A stretch of 64,000 nt of DNA from Deltaproteobacteria bacterium (lineage in GTDB: Bacteria; Acidobacteriota; Thermoanaerobaculia; Multivoradales; JAHZIX01), in assembly GCA_022601195.1 (NCBI GenBank), contig JAHZIX010000018.1, positions 124,001 through 188,000 on the forward strand. The letters run 5' to 3'. This document shows, one piece after another, positions 18,172 through 27,107 of the stretch. The first letter of the stretch is position 1; every line of letters begins with the position of its first letter. Under the pieces are notes generated by a model, which saw nothing but the letters and a program-made list of their open reading frames with translations, was not told where the DNA came from and searched no databases. Made by a program: the position numbers and the translations under genes.

Positions 18172-19932
18172 CTACGCCCCGCCCACTGCTTTTACCCCCA
18201 AAGCCTTCATCCGCCGGTAAAGGGTCGAGACAGGAATGCCGAGCGCTTTCGCGGCTTCCGGTACGCTCTGCTGGCTGACTTGGAGAGCGCGAGCGATCTC
18301 GTCTCGTTCGACAGAATCGAGGGTCGCCTTGAGGCCAGTGGAGCTCGAGCCAGTGCCCAGCTCCCCTCCCCCGTGGGTCAACACCTTGGCACTCAGGGTG
18401 CTGGTATCCAGGAGGCCGCCGTCGGCCAGGAAAAGGGTGGCGCGGGAAATTTCGGTGAGAAGCTCCCGGATGTTGCCGGGCCAGGGGAAAGCCTCCAGAG
18501 CCTCGAGGGCATCCCGGGAGATTCCTGCCGGGCGGACTCCCTGTTTTTCCGCCTCTCGCACCAGAAAATAGGTAGCCAGGCCTGGGATGTCCACCCTGCG
18601 ATGGCGAAGAGGCGGCAAGGTAACCTCCCAACCGGCAATCCGGTGGTAGAGATCCGAGCGGAACTCACCGGTGGCGAGCATGCCTTCCAGATCCCGGTGA
18701 GTAGCAGCGAGGACTCTCGCCCGGGCCGGCCGGGAGGACTTGGCTCCCAAGCGGTGTACCTCCCCCTCTTGTAAGACCCGTAGAATCTTCGCCTGGGTGG
18801 GCAGCGCCATGTCGCCAATCTCATCGAGAAAGAGAGTGCCCCTATGAGCAGCCTCGAACTTCCCCGCCCGCGCTTCCACTCCGGTAGCCACGCCGCGCTC
18901 GATGCCAAACAACTCCGCTTCTAACAAGTCCGCTGGCAATGCCGCACAGTTGAGAGCCACGAAAGGGCCCTCGACCCGGGACGCCAGGTGAATGAAATCG
19001 GCGAGCACTTCCTTGCCGGTTCCTGACTCGCCTCGAATGAGAACGCCAATTTGCCCGCGAGCGACCCGCTCCGCTTGGCCATAGATCGCCTGTACTCCCG
19101 GGTGGAGGCTCGGAGGGTCAGGAAGAGGAACCGCCTTCGGAGCGCTATTCATCGAGGAGTCCCTAGGTTGCGCTTCCGGCTTCTGACCTTCCTTCTTTGC
19201 CAATTCCAACAGGTTGGCGGCGGCCACCAGAACGGGACCACAGGCGCGAGCGACGCCTCGCTGGAATAGAGTGAGCCGAATCTCCACTCCTCCACCCCGG
19301 GCCTCCAGAACTTGAGTCGTAGCCGCCTCGGACTGTTCTTCCCTACGGCCCTGGTAGAGCACTCCACGGCGACCACTGGAGAGCTCTACGATCTCCACCT
19401 CCAGACAAGGGATGGAACGAAACAACGCCGCCCCCACCCACTGCACCCGATCCAGAAAACCACCCCCTTCGGCCATGCGAGCCAAAAGGTGGGGAATTTC
19501 CGCCACCAGGAACCCTTGAGCCGGCGCCAAAGCCGCTGTGCTCTGACCGGTCTCAGGGATCGAGGGAAGAGGAGAGCCAGGAAGCGCCAGATCTACGGCG
19601 GCCTCGGCATCTCCCGGAGCTATTTCCTCTAGCTTCGCTTCCACGGATCCGAAACGAAGGCTCGTGCCCCCTTGGACGAGCGTTTGCGACCGGATCCGCT
19701 TCCCTTCCACCCATGTGCCGTTGCTGGAGGCGAGGTCTTCTAGAGTGACTCCCCCTTCGCTCACGATCAAGCGGGCATGACGTCGGGAAACGCTGGGGTG
19801 AGACAGAGTGAGCTCTGCCTCAGATTCGGTGGGTGTCGACTTGGCAGGAGACGAACCGATCACCGCTGCCCCCTCGGGTAGGGAGAGCGTCACCGGCCTT
19901 GGACTGAGCTCACAAAGCAGTCGATAAACCAT
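18172..19932 (-). CDS. FHA-domain sigma-54 activator (enhancer-binding protein)
   Basis: 586 aa from the ATG at 19932 (GGAGAGGA upstream); a longer GTG start at 19965 is possible. FHA domain at residues ~1-105 with phosphopeptide-binding signatures SVSRRH (47-52) and SSNGT (69-73), then a ~170-residue linker domain, an AAA+ domain with Walker A GESGTGKE (~297) and Walker B GTLFLDEIGD, and a Fis-type HTH at the C-terminus. The sigma-54 contact loop GAFTGA reads GVATGV (~346-351). The FHA input suggests control by a Ser/Thr kinase. It is divergent from a -24/-12 promoter at 20180-20195, its likely target. Confidence 0.93.
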   Translation of the reverse strand: MVYRLLCELSPRPVTLSLPEGAAVIGSSPAKSTPTESEAELTLSHPSVSRRHARLIVSEGGVTLEDLASSNGTWVEGKRIRSQTLVQGGTSLRFGSVEAKLEEIAPGDAEAAVDLALPGSPLPSIPETGQSTAALAPAQGFLVAEIPHLLARMAEGGGFLDRVQWVGAALFRSIPCLEVEIVELSSGRRGVLYQGRREEQSEAATTQVLEARGGGVEIRLTLFQRGVARACGPVLVAAANLLELAKKEGQKPEAQPRDSSMNSAPKAVPLPDPPSLHPGVQAIYGQAERVARGQIGVLIRGESGTGKEVLADFIHLASRVEGPFVALNCAALPADLLEAELFGIERGVATGVEARAGKFEAAHRGTLFLDEIGDMALPTQAKILRVLQEGEVHRLGAKSSRPARARVLAATHRDLEGMLATGEFRSDLYHRIAGWEVTLPPLRHRRVDIPGLATYFLVREAEKQGVRPAGISRDALEALEAFPWPGNIRELLTEISRATLFLADGGLLDTSTLSAKVLTHGGGELGTGSSSTGLKATLDSVERDEIARALQVSQQSVPEAAKALGIPVSTLYRRMKALGVKAVGGA

Positions 19933-20179
19933 CGTGGGTGGAAGTCCTCTCCACCAACATAGCACGCTCCTCTCATTTTTGAGAATGAGCCTCTCCCACC
20001 CATGAGAGGCAAAGGCTTCCTCCTCTCAGAGCCCCCTTAAACACTCCCTAGAGGACTTCCTCAAGCGCTCACAGACAGATCCCGATGAATCCACTAAGCC
20101 TCATAAATACAGATCTTTACAATCAGACAGCAAGCACTTCAACAACCTTTAGGGAAGGTATCTCGCCGCGCGGCTTACC

Positions 20180-20195
20180 TGGCAGCCTCCTTGCT
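20180..20195 (+). promoter_or_regulatory. Sigma-54 (-24/-12) promoter
   Basis: TGGCAGCCTCCTTGCT matches the TGGCACG-N4-TTGCW consensus at the invariant GG and GC and in exact spacing; only the two bases after TGGCA differ. Transcription would start near 20206, giving a leader of about 37 nt before ATG 20243. The adjacent gene codes for a sigma-54 activator, which makes a chance match less likely. Confidence 0.75.
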
Positions 20196-20216
20196 CTTTA
20201 TCCAAGTCGACAAGGA
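20188..20216 (+). repeat. Inverted repeat TCCTTG-N17-CAAGGA upstream of exported paralog 1
   Basis: Arms at 20188-20193 and 20211-20216. The 17-nt spacing equals that of CTCTTG-N17-CAAGAG upstream of paralogs 2 and 3. The left arm overlaps the -12 element, so part of this similarity may be incidental. Confidence 0.45.
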
Positions 20217-20242
20217 ACAAGAATCACTACCGAGGACATGCC

Positions 20243-23200
20243 ATGAAGACCACGACTCGACTTCACAACCTGACCCGGAGCCTCCTCCTAGGGCTTCTCA
20301 TTCTGACTAGCGGCCTCCCCTTGGTCGCTCAAGAAGAACGGGAAGAGATCCTCGAGAGGCGGGACCTGCAAACCAAAACCTTCGACAACTTTGACGGCAC
20401 CGAAACTATTCAAATAGGCCAGGAGCCTCTTCACTATCTGCCTTCCGGCGAGGAGCTCTACCTGGAAATCGACCCCACCCTGGTCGAAGAAGAGGGATGG
20501 CGCAACGAGACGAACTCCTTTCCAACTTTCCTGCCTCCTATGCTTGGCGATGGAGCCGCCATCGAGCTGGGACCGGAGCTGGGAATCCGTTGGCTCCCTG
20601 GAGCCTTGTTCGCTCGCACCAGCTCCGGGGAAGACGTCGAGCTGGGACTGGCTGCTCCTTCCTGGGGAGTGCTCTCCGAAACCCTCGACAATGCGGTGGT
20701 CTACCCAGACCTCTACCCAGGTCTCGATCTGATGGCTGAAGTGCGGCCGGGAACCTTGAACATAAAGGTTCTATTTCGCGAGTGGCTATTCGAGATTGCT
20801 CCGGAACAGATCGAGTTTCTGTTCATCGAAGCTCCCCTGGAACCGAACGGCTCCCTCCTGGAGGCGGTGGAAGCACGAGCCAACGCTGGTGAAGCATTCG
20901 AAGCGATTCCCCTCTATTTTGGCCGTGCCGAAGAAGAATACGTTATCGAAATGCTCGGACACCCGGGGATTCCGGAAGCCCAATTAGAAGACCACGCGGA
21001 GGCTCTGACCAAAGACGAAGAGGGAGGCTGGGTGCCTCTTCCGGACGGATGGCGCTCCAACACGGCCGAATTTCTATCTACTGGAACCGTCCGGCATTTC
21101 TTTCACCATCCGGCCAACACTCATCTAGAAGCCTATACCGGCGTCGGAACCAGCAGCGCAGCGCTCATGGCGAGTTTTGAGTTCACTTCTCACTCGGGAG
21201 TCCACACGACCCGCTTCGCCAATGTGAAATATACCGGATCCACGAAGGAACCATCCGACGAAGGTTTTTTTGGCCTCACTGCGAAGTGCCCCTTGCCCGT
21301 AGCCGGCGCCACAAAGGTTCCCGGTCCCTGCAAACTTCTCTGGAACACCATGATCGTGGGCAAGTCCCAGGAGCACCTATATCGAGCCTTTGTCGGTTTC
21401 GCGGCTGTGGGAAAGGTCGCTGACGAGCTCAAACAGAACAACAAGCGGGAGGTCTTCGATATGCAACTCGGATTCTTCGGCGCTTCCAGCCAACCGGCTT
21501 ACACCGGCTTTACCGGCTTCTCCACGGACGAAATCATCTCCTATAGCGCCGTGCCCTTCCTCACCGTTCCTGGCCGCGTAGGTAGGCTCACCATCAAGAA
21601 AATGCCTCTGAGCTTCGCCAATCCCCACAATCAAGAGCTTCGCAGCACGGCCGGTGGAAATATCAAGACCAGCACCTGGTCAGGCCACAGCCAGAATTCT
21701 TCCACCAAAGGAAACTTCCAATTCGGTAGATTGACCAACAAGAGGTCTGGAAGTGCGAAAACTCGAGCCGTCGAGGACTTCAATACCCTTTCGGTGAGAG
21801 GTACCACGGGCATGGGCTTCCTCTTGACACTGCCTTACGACACTTCCCCTTGCACTCAGTGCACCGCAAACCATCCGGACCCGGCAATCCAAGCTCTGAA
21901 CGGCGACTATCGAGTCGGCGCCATGTTCAATGAAATGCGCTTGGAGATCACCACTCGCACCATTGGTTCCAGCCGCCTAGCTAGCCTCGCCGTCTCCTCT
22001 GTAGGAGGTCATCAGGACGATCTCTACCCGGGAGAAACCCGCGCCTGGGATATAGAGATGGCCTCCCGTTCCGGGTCGCCGGACCCCTTGGAAATCAACA
22101 ATGTTGCCTGGGATGCCGCCACCGGGGTGGAGGTGTGGTTTACCGATCCCGCTAGCGGCAACACCATCTACAACCCAACCCTTGTTCAGGTCGGCGACAA
22201 GGTGCGCGTCCACGCCACCTGGGCCACGGCGGACCCTAGCCTCTACGGCAAGACCAAGGACCTCGAGATCTTCGGTTTCTTCCAGTCGGCAGCGACCATG
22301 AATGGGGGGTGGGCGAAAATTCCCATCAAGCTCAAGGCCCCGGAAGCCCAAGCGACCTTCCCGAACCCACAGCCGGCCTTCAATGGCAACGATGCCGGCC
22401 CCGCGGGTCTCGCGGACCTCTCGCTACCCTCCCAAGGCCTACGAGCCGCAGTGTGGGCAACGGCTGTGGTCGAGGGAGTCAAGGGCCCCACCAAGAAGCT
22501 CCAAGAGGGGAAGCACTGGACTATCCGGCTCGCACTCCCAGGTACTTCTGGTGAGGTCCTGGTCAACCCGAATCAATTCCAGCCGGGCATCCACGAGGTG
22601 GACGTGACTCCCTGCCTGCGCCCGGCCGGCCATGCTGCGCCCACTCATTGCCTGAAGAACCAGAAAAAACGCCTCACTTTCGAGATCCTGCCGGCATCAG
22701 CCGGCCATCCCCCTGCCATCGATTTCATCTCTCCCTGGAGCATCGATAGCCCCAGTGGCGGGCCGGTGATCGTTTCTGTGCAGGGTTTGAACCTCGGTGG
22801 AACGGACCCCGCCACCCGGGTGAAGGTGCCGCAGTTGCTGGCCCAAACCGCTCCCCGGCCTGGCTCCACGGACGCCCGCGTAAGCGTTCGCATCCAGACT
22901 GCGTCGACCCAGGTTTGCGGACCTCGGGACTTGAGCGTCATCACCTCTGCAGGAACCGACACCGCCATCTTCAACGTCACCAAGCCCTTCTCCAGTGGAA
23001 CCCGGCACTTCGCCGTAGAGGCGGAAGCTGGCGTGGTCACCAACCTGCAAGTGAAAACCTTGTCTGGAGCTTCCGGCGGCAAAGCGATTGGCACGGCTGC
23101 CGCCGGAGATGCCGGCAAACTCACCGTCTTCTTTCAAGTACCCGCCAATGCCAACTACCAAGTCCACGCCCTTTATAGGACTTCAGCGCAGGGAGGAGCT

Positions 23201-23482
23201 CGGGGAAAAATAACCATCCTCGAAGATGACCCGGTAACTGGAAACCAAACCACCGTGAAGAGCTTTGACCACCGGCTCGCCGCGGTGCCTTCGGGCCAAA
23301 GCGGGCTCCGTCCCCTCACGGATGTCGGCCAGGTGGGAGGGGCTTCCCTGTTCAGCCTCACCTCCGGTAAGTACTACCGTCTGGAGCTCGAAACTATCTC
23401 CGGACAAGACCTCCCCATCTATGACCTGCTGGTGTTCTCGGATGGCAACTTAGGACCAAAGCTGTCCGAGATCTGCCGCTAA
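20243..23482 (+). CDS. Exported cysteine-containing protein, paralog 1 of 3 (function unknown)
   Basis: 1079 aa with a Sec signal peptide (LLLGLLILTSGLPLVAQ, cleavage near residue 28). The N-terminal ~300 residues (FDNFDGTETIQIGQEPLHYLPSG onward) resemble in style the N-terminal region of bacterial DNRLRE/RHS-type surface proteins; this is a weak impression. A CxxC (CTQC) in the segment before NHPDPA is near residue 536, an IPT/TIG-like beta segment near 822-915 (PAIDFISPWSIDSPSGGP), and a C-terminal beta-rich module beginning HFAVEAEAG near 921. Conserved paired Cys suggest disulfides outside the cytoplasm. No catalytic motif is recognised. Likely driven by the sigma-54 promoter at 20180; ATG 20243 has GAGG 8 nt upstream. 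Confidence 0.85.
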   Translation: MKTTTRLHNLTRSLLLGLLILTSGLPLVAQEEREEILERRDLQTKTFDNFDGTETIQIGQEPLHYLPSGEELYLEIDPTLVEEEGWRNETNSFPTFLPPMLGDGAAIELGPELGIRWLPGALFARTSSGEDVELGLAAPSWGVLSETLDNAVVYPDLYPGLDLMAEVRPGTLNIKVLFREWLFEIAPEQIEFLFIEAPLEPNGSLLEAVEARANAGEAFEAIPLYFGRAEEEYVIEMLGHPGIPEAQLEDHAEALTKDEEGGWVPLPDGWRSNTAEFLSTGTVRHFFHHPANTHLEAYTGVGTSSAALMASFEFTSHSGVHTTRFANVKYTGSTKEPSDEGFFGLTAKCPLPVAGATKVPGPCKLLWNTMIVGKSQEHLYRAFVGFAAVGKVADELKQNNKREVFDMQLGFFGASSQPAYTGFTGFSTDEIISYSAVPFLTVPGRVGRLTIKKMPLSFANPHNQELRSTAGGNIKTSTWSGHSQNSSTKGNFQFGRLTNKRSGSAKTRAVEDFNTLSVRGTTGMGFLLTLPYDTSPCTQCTANHPDPAIQALNGDYRVGAMFNEMRLEITTRTIGSSRLASLAVSSVGGHQDDLYPGETRAWDIEMASRSGSPDPLEINNVAWDAATGVEVWFTDPASGNTIYNPTLVQVGDKVRVHATWATADPSLYGKTKDLEIFGFFQSAATMNGGWAKIPIKLKAPEAQATFPNPQPAFNGNDAGPAGLADLSLPSQGLRAAVWATAVVEGVKGPTKKLQEGKHWTIRLALPGTSGEVLVNPNQFQPGIHEVDVTPCLRPAGHAAPTHCLKNQKKRLTFEILPASAGHPPAIDFISPWSIDSPSGGPVIVSVQGLNLGGTDPATRVKVPQLLAQTAPRPGSTDARVSVRIQTASTQVCGPRDLSVITSAGTDTAIFNVTKPFSSGTRHFAVEAEAGVVTNLQVKTLSGASGGKAIGTAAAGDAGKLTVFFQVPANANYQVHALYRTSAQGGARGKITILEDDPVTGNQTTVKSFDHRLAAVPSGQSGLRPLTDVGQVGGASLFSLTSGKYYRLELETISGQDLPIYDLLVFSDGNLGPKLSEICR

Positions 23483-23502
23483 GAACTCCAAGACAACCTA
23501 AA

Positions 23503-23530
23503 GCCAAGGCGGGGAAAGCTCCGCCTTGGC
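23503..23530 (+). terminator. GC-rich hairpin between paralogs 1 and 2
   Basis: Perfect 10-bp stem GCCAAGGCGG/CCGCCTTGGC with an 8-nt loop, 20 bp after the stop of paralog 1. No T-run follows, so it may attenuate or protect mRNA rather than terminate fully. Confidence 0.55.
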
Positions 23531-23590
23531 CCGGTTTCAAAGCTATCTCAAAGTTTCGTCGTCACTCGTTACAGGTTTCCGTATCTCGGG

Positions 23591-23619
23591 CTCTTGACCG
23601 AGTCAAAGGTTCGCAAGAG
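23591..23619 (+). repeat. Inverted repeat CTCTTG-N17-CAAGAG upstream of paralog 2
   Basis: Arms 23591-23596 and 23614-23619, within a block GCAAGAGGGGTTTACA that is also found, with one change, before paralog 3. It ends 42 nt before the start codon. Most of the rest of the two spacers is not alike, so the block looks selectively kept. Confidence 0.6.
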
Positions 23620-23661
23620 GGGTTTACAGCAACCGTATTTGAGGAAGATCTAGGAAGTGCC

Positions 23662-26600
23662 ATGAAGAAAAAATATATCTCCGAAACCCAAGGCTGTCAG
23701 CCGATCGCGAGCCTACTCCTAGGCCTCTTCCTACTGCTCTCGGGGCACCCCCTGATCGCTCAGGAAGAGAGGGAAGAAATCTTCGAGAGACGGGATGTCT
23801 ATACCAAGGTGTTCGACAATTTCGACGGCTCCGAAACCTTCCAAGCGGGCCTCGAACCCCTGCACTATCGACCTTCCGGCCAGGAGGTCTACCTCGAAAT
23901 CGACCCCACTTTGGTCGAAGAGGAGGGATGGCGCAACGAGACGAATTCCTTTCCAAGCTTCCTGCCGCCCATGCTCGGTGATGGCGCCGCCATCGAGCTC
24001 GGGCCGGAGCTAGGAATCCGTTGGCTCCCTGGAGCCCTCTTCGCGCGCACCACATTCGGGGAAGACATCGAGCTGGCCTTAGCTGCCCCCTCTTGGGGAG
24101 TGCTCTCCGAAACCCTCGACAATGCTGTCGTCTACCCGGATCTCTACCCAGGTCTCGATGTGATTGCGGAGATTCGCCCTGGAGCCCTGAACATAAAGGT
24201 TCTGTTTCGCGAATGGTTGTTTGAAGTCGCTCCAGAGCAAGTCCAGTTTCTGTTCACCGAGGCTCAGCTGGAACCGGACGCATCCCTATTGGAAGCCGTC
24301 GAAGCACGAGCTAACGCCGGCGAAGAATTCGCAGCCATTCCTCTCTACTTTGGCCGCGCTGAAGAAGAATACGTCATTGGCATGTTCGGACATCCGGGGA
24401 TTCCGGAAGCCCATTTGGAGGACCATAGGGATGCCTTGACCAAGGATGAGGAAGGGGGTTGGCTACCCTTGCCGGATGGGTGGCGATCCAAGACGGCAGA
24501 ATTCCTGTCCACTGGAAAAATTCGGCACTTCTTCCACCACCCAGCGAACACTCACCTCGAAGCCTATTCCGGAGTAGGTACGAGCAGCGCCGCGCTCCTG
24601 GCAAGCTTTGAGTTCTCGGGTCATTCAGGGGTTCACACAACCCGCTTCGCCAACGTGAAATACACCAGTGCGCTTGCTGGAGTACATGCAAAAAGAGGAT
24701 TTTTCGGTGGCGCTATGAAATGCCAACAACCACCACCCGGCCCACCGACAAGCCATAGCTCTTGCACCATGATTTGGAATACCATCATCGTGGGTAAGTC
24801 CCAAGAGCATTATTACCGTACCTGGCTCGCCTTCACCGGCTTCCAGGCCCTTCTCAAGGAGCTCACAGACGACAAGACAAGAGAGGTATTCGATATCCAG
24901 CTCGGTTTCTTCGGTGCCTCCAGTCAGAAGGCGTATACCGGATTCGCCGGATTCTCCACCGATGAGATCATCTCCTATAGTGCCGTGCCCTATTTGTTCA
25001 AACCCGGCCTTGAAGGAAGACTCGCTTTCAAAAAACTTCCTACGGTCTTTTCCAATCCCCACAACGAAGACTTCCGAAGCGTGCCCGGCGGCATGATCAA
25101 GACCAGCACTTGGTCCCCCCACAGCCAGCACTCCTCGACGAAAGGAAACTTCCAATTCGGGAAGTTGAACAACAAGCGTTCCGGAACCGCGAAGACTCGA
25201 GCCGTCGAAGACTTCAATACCCTCGTCTTGGGAGGTAACGAGTTCGCCCCTTCTTTTCTCCTAGCGATGCCCTTCGATCGCTCCCCCTGCACTCTGTGCA
25301 CCGCGAACCATCCGGACCCGGCCGTTCAAGCCCTGAACGGCGACTACCGCGTCGGTGCGATGTTTAATGAGATGCGCTTGGAAGTCACCACCCGCACCAT
25401 CGGCTCGACTCGCTTCGCCACCCTCTCCGCCTCTTCCGTAGGGGGCCACCAGGATGACCTCTACCCGGGAGAAACCCGTGCCTGGGATATCGAAATGACC
25501 TCTTTTGTCGGGCAACCAGGCACCCTGGAACTCTACGACGTCCCCTGGAGCTCTGCCAACGGCGTAGAGGTCTGGTTTTCTGACCCCGCTACGGGTACCA
25601 CCCTCTACAACCCGCCCTTGAGTCAAGTTGGCGACAAAGTACGGGTCCATGCGAAATGGACCCGAGCGGATCCGACCCTTTACGGTCAGACGAAGAGCCT
25701 GGAGGTTGGCGGCTTTTTCCAATCCAATTCCATCCTGAAAGTGGGCCGTGTAGAGATCCCCATCAGACTCAAAGCCCCGGAAGCCCAACCCACCTTTCCA
25801 AACCCACAGCCTATCTTCAACGGCAACGATGCCGGCCCTGCAGGCCTGGCGGAGCTATCCCTACCTTCCCAGGGCCTTCGGGCCGGAGTTTGGGCCACCG
25901 CCCTCGTCGAGGGGGCCAAGGGGCCAACTCAGAAGTTGCAGCAGGGAAAGCACTGGACGGTGAGATTCGCGCACCCGGGCAGCCCCGGTGATGTTTTCAT
26001 CAACCCAAATCAATTCCAGCCGGGCATCCATGAGGTGGACCTAACACCTTGCCTACGGCCCGCGGGCAATGCTGCGCCCTTCCATTGCCTAAAGGCCAAC
26101 AAGCAACGTCTCACCTTCGAGATCCTGCCGTCGCCGACGGGTCACCCACCAGCCATCGACTTCATATCTCCTTCAAGCATCGATAGCCCTAGCGGCGGGC
26201 CCGTCATCGTTTCGGTCCAGGGCCTGAACCTCGGAGGAACGGACCCGGCTACCAAAGTGAGAGTCCCTCAGTTGTTGGCCCAGACCACTCCCCGACCCGG
26301 CTCCACGGATTCCCGAGTTAGCGTTCGTATCCAGACCGCTTCCACTCAAGTCTGCGGGCCTCGAAACCTGAGCGTCATCACCTCTGCTGGTACCGACACC
26401 GCTATTTTCAACGTCACCAAACCGTTCACCAGCGGCATTCGCCACTTTGCCGTCGAAGCGGAAGCCGGAGTGGTGACAAACCTAAATGTAAAAAACCTGT
26501 TTGGGGCGTCGGGAAGCAAAGCGGTGGGCACCGCTGCCACTGGGGACGTCGGCAAGCTGACGATATTCTTTCAAGTGCCAGCCACTGCCAACTACCAAGT

Positions 26601-26919
26601 CCACACCCTCTACTCGACTTCCAACCAGGGACCGGCGCGAGGCAAGATCACCATCCTCGAGGACGACCCGATAACTGGAAATCGCACCACAGTGAAGAGC
26701 TTTGACCACAGGCTCGGTGCAGTGCCTGCGGGCCAAGCAGGACTTCGCCCTCTCACCGAGGTTGGCCAAATTGGAGGGGTCTCCTCTTTCAACCTCACCG
26801 CCGGCAAGTACTACCGCCTGGAGCTCGAGACCATCTCCGGACAGAACTTCCCCATTTATGACCTGCTGGTGTTCTCAGACGGCAGGGTGGGGCCGAAGCT
26901 AGCCGAGATCTGCCGCTAG
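23662..26919 (+). CDS. Exported cysteine-containing protein, paralog 2 of 3 (function unknown)
   Basis: 1085 aa, colinear with paralog 1 and clearly its closest relative: long identical stretches in the N-terminal domain (GWRNETNSFP, LPPMLGDGAAIELGPELGIRW) and in the IPT-like and C-terminal segments. Signal peptide SLLLGLFLLLSGHPLIAQ. It has the same CxxC (CTLC before TANHPDPA), the same CLRPAG ... HCLK pair, CGPRNL and the terminal ICR. Divergence is concentrated near residues 335-370, where length and cysteine placement vary around a KC-x(n)-C insert. ATG 23662 has AGGAAG 5 nt upstream. It follows paralog 1 by 179 bp and may be cotranscribed. Confidence 0.85.
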   Translation: MKKKYISETQGCQPIASLLLGLFLLLSGHPLIAQEEREEIFERRDVYTKVFDNFDGSETFQAGLEPLHYRPSGQEVYLEIDPTLVEEEGWRNETNSFPSFLPPMLGDGAAIELGPELGIRWLPGALFARTTFGEDIELALAAPSWGVLSETLDNAVVYPDLYPGLDVIAEIRPGALNIKVLFREWLFEVAPEQVQFLFTEAQLEPDASLLEAVEARANAGEEFAAIPLYFGRAEEEYVIGMFGHPGIPEAHLEDHRDALTKDEEGGWLPLPDGWRSKTAEFLSTGKIRHFFHHPANTHLEAYSGVGTSSAALLASFEFSGHSGVHTTRFANVKYTSALAGVHAKRGFFGGAMKCQQPPPGPPTSHSSCTMIWNTIIVGKSQEHYYRTWLAFTGFQALLKELTDDKTREVFDIQLGFFGASSQKAYTGFAGFSTDEIISYSAVPYLFKPGLEGRLAFKKLPTVFSNPHNEDFRSVPGGMIKTSTWSPHSQHSSTKGNFQFGKLNNKRSGTAKTRAVEDFNTLVLGGNEFAPSFLLAMPFDRSPCTLCTANHPDPAVQALNGDYRVGAMFNEMRLEVTTRTIGSTRFATLSASSVGGHQDDLYPGETRAWDIEMTSFVGQPGTLELYDVPWSSANGVEVWFSDPATGTTLYNPPLSQVGDKVRVHAKWTRADPTLYGQTKSLEVGGFFQSNSILKVGRVEIPIRLKAPEAQPTFPNPQPIFNGNDAGPAGLAELSLPSQGLRAGVWATALVEGAKGPTQKLQQGKHWTVRFAHPGSPGDVFINPNQFQPGIHEVDLTPCLRPAGNAAPFHCLKANKQRLTFEILPSPTGHPPAIDFISPSSIDSPSGGPVIVSVQGLNLGGTDPATKVRVPQLLAQTTPRPGSTDSRVSVRIQTASTQVCGPRNLSVITSAGTDTAIFNVTKPFTSGIRHFAVEAEAGVVTNLNVKNLFGASGSKAVGTAATGDVGKLTIFFQVPATANYQVHTLYSTSNQGPARGKITILEDDPITGNRTTVKSFDHRLGAVPAGQAGLRPLTEVGQIGGVSSFNLTAGKYYRLELETISGQNFPIYDLLVFSDGRVGPKLAEICR

Positions 26920-26935
26920 CCGACCCTCCGCACCC

Positions 26936-26968
26936 AACGCCGGGGCGGGGTCGCCTCGCCCTGGCGTT
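26936..26968 (+). terminator. Strong GC-rich hairpin between paralogs 2 and 3
   Basis: 15-bp stem (26936-26950 with 26954-26968) and a 3-nt loop; two of the pairs are G-U. No T-run follows. As between paralogs 1 and 2, the hairpin lies just after the stop codon, so it may set the relative mRNA levels of the three genes. Confidence 0.55.
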
Positions 26969-27038
26969 GATGGATCGATCCACTGGTTCATTGACCCACT
27001 GATTCATTGACCCAACGGGGAGCCTTCGGGTTTTAGAG

Positions 27039-27067
27039 CTCTTGTCCCAACCGACAGATTGCAAGAG
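27039..27067 (+). repeat. Inverted repeat CTCTTG-N17-CAAGAG upstream of paralog 3
   Basis: Arms 27039-27044 and 27062-27067, followed by GGGGTTCACA. It is the same element as at 23591-23619, with the same spacing, and ends 40 nt before ATG 27108. Confidence 0.6.
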
Positions 27068-27107
27068 GGGTTCACAAAAACAGTTCGAATCGACCACAGA
27101 GGTAACC

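Larger units (their letters stand above)
19933..20242. promoter_or_regulatory. Divergent regulatory region with candidate activator-binding site
   Basis: 310 bp between the activator and the first exported paralog. A perfect inverted repeat GCCTCTC/GAGAGGC (19989-19995, 20004-20010; 8-nt loop) lies about 170 bp before the -24/-12 promoter, the usual distance for an enhancer. Extra related half-sites occur nearby: TCTCA/TGAGA at 19971-19984 and CCTCTCA near 20022-20028. Being next to the activator's own start, they could also give autoregulation. Confidence 0.6.

Noticed and set aside
23540..23640. Sigma-54 promoter before paralog 2 (and likewise before paralog 3, 26970-27070)
   Set aside because: No GG-N10-GC pair in a TGGC/TTGC context was found in either spacer. 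Only paralog 1 has one.
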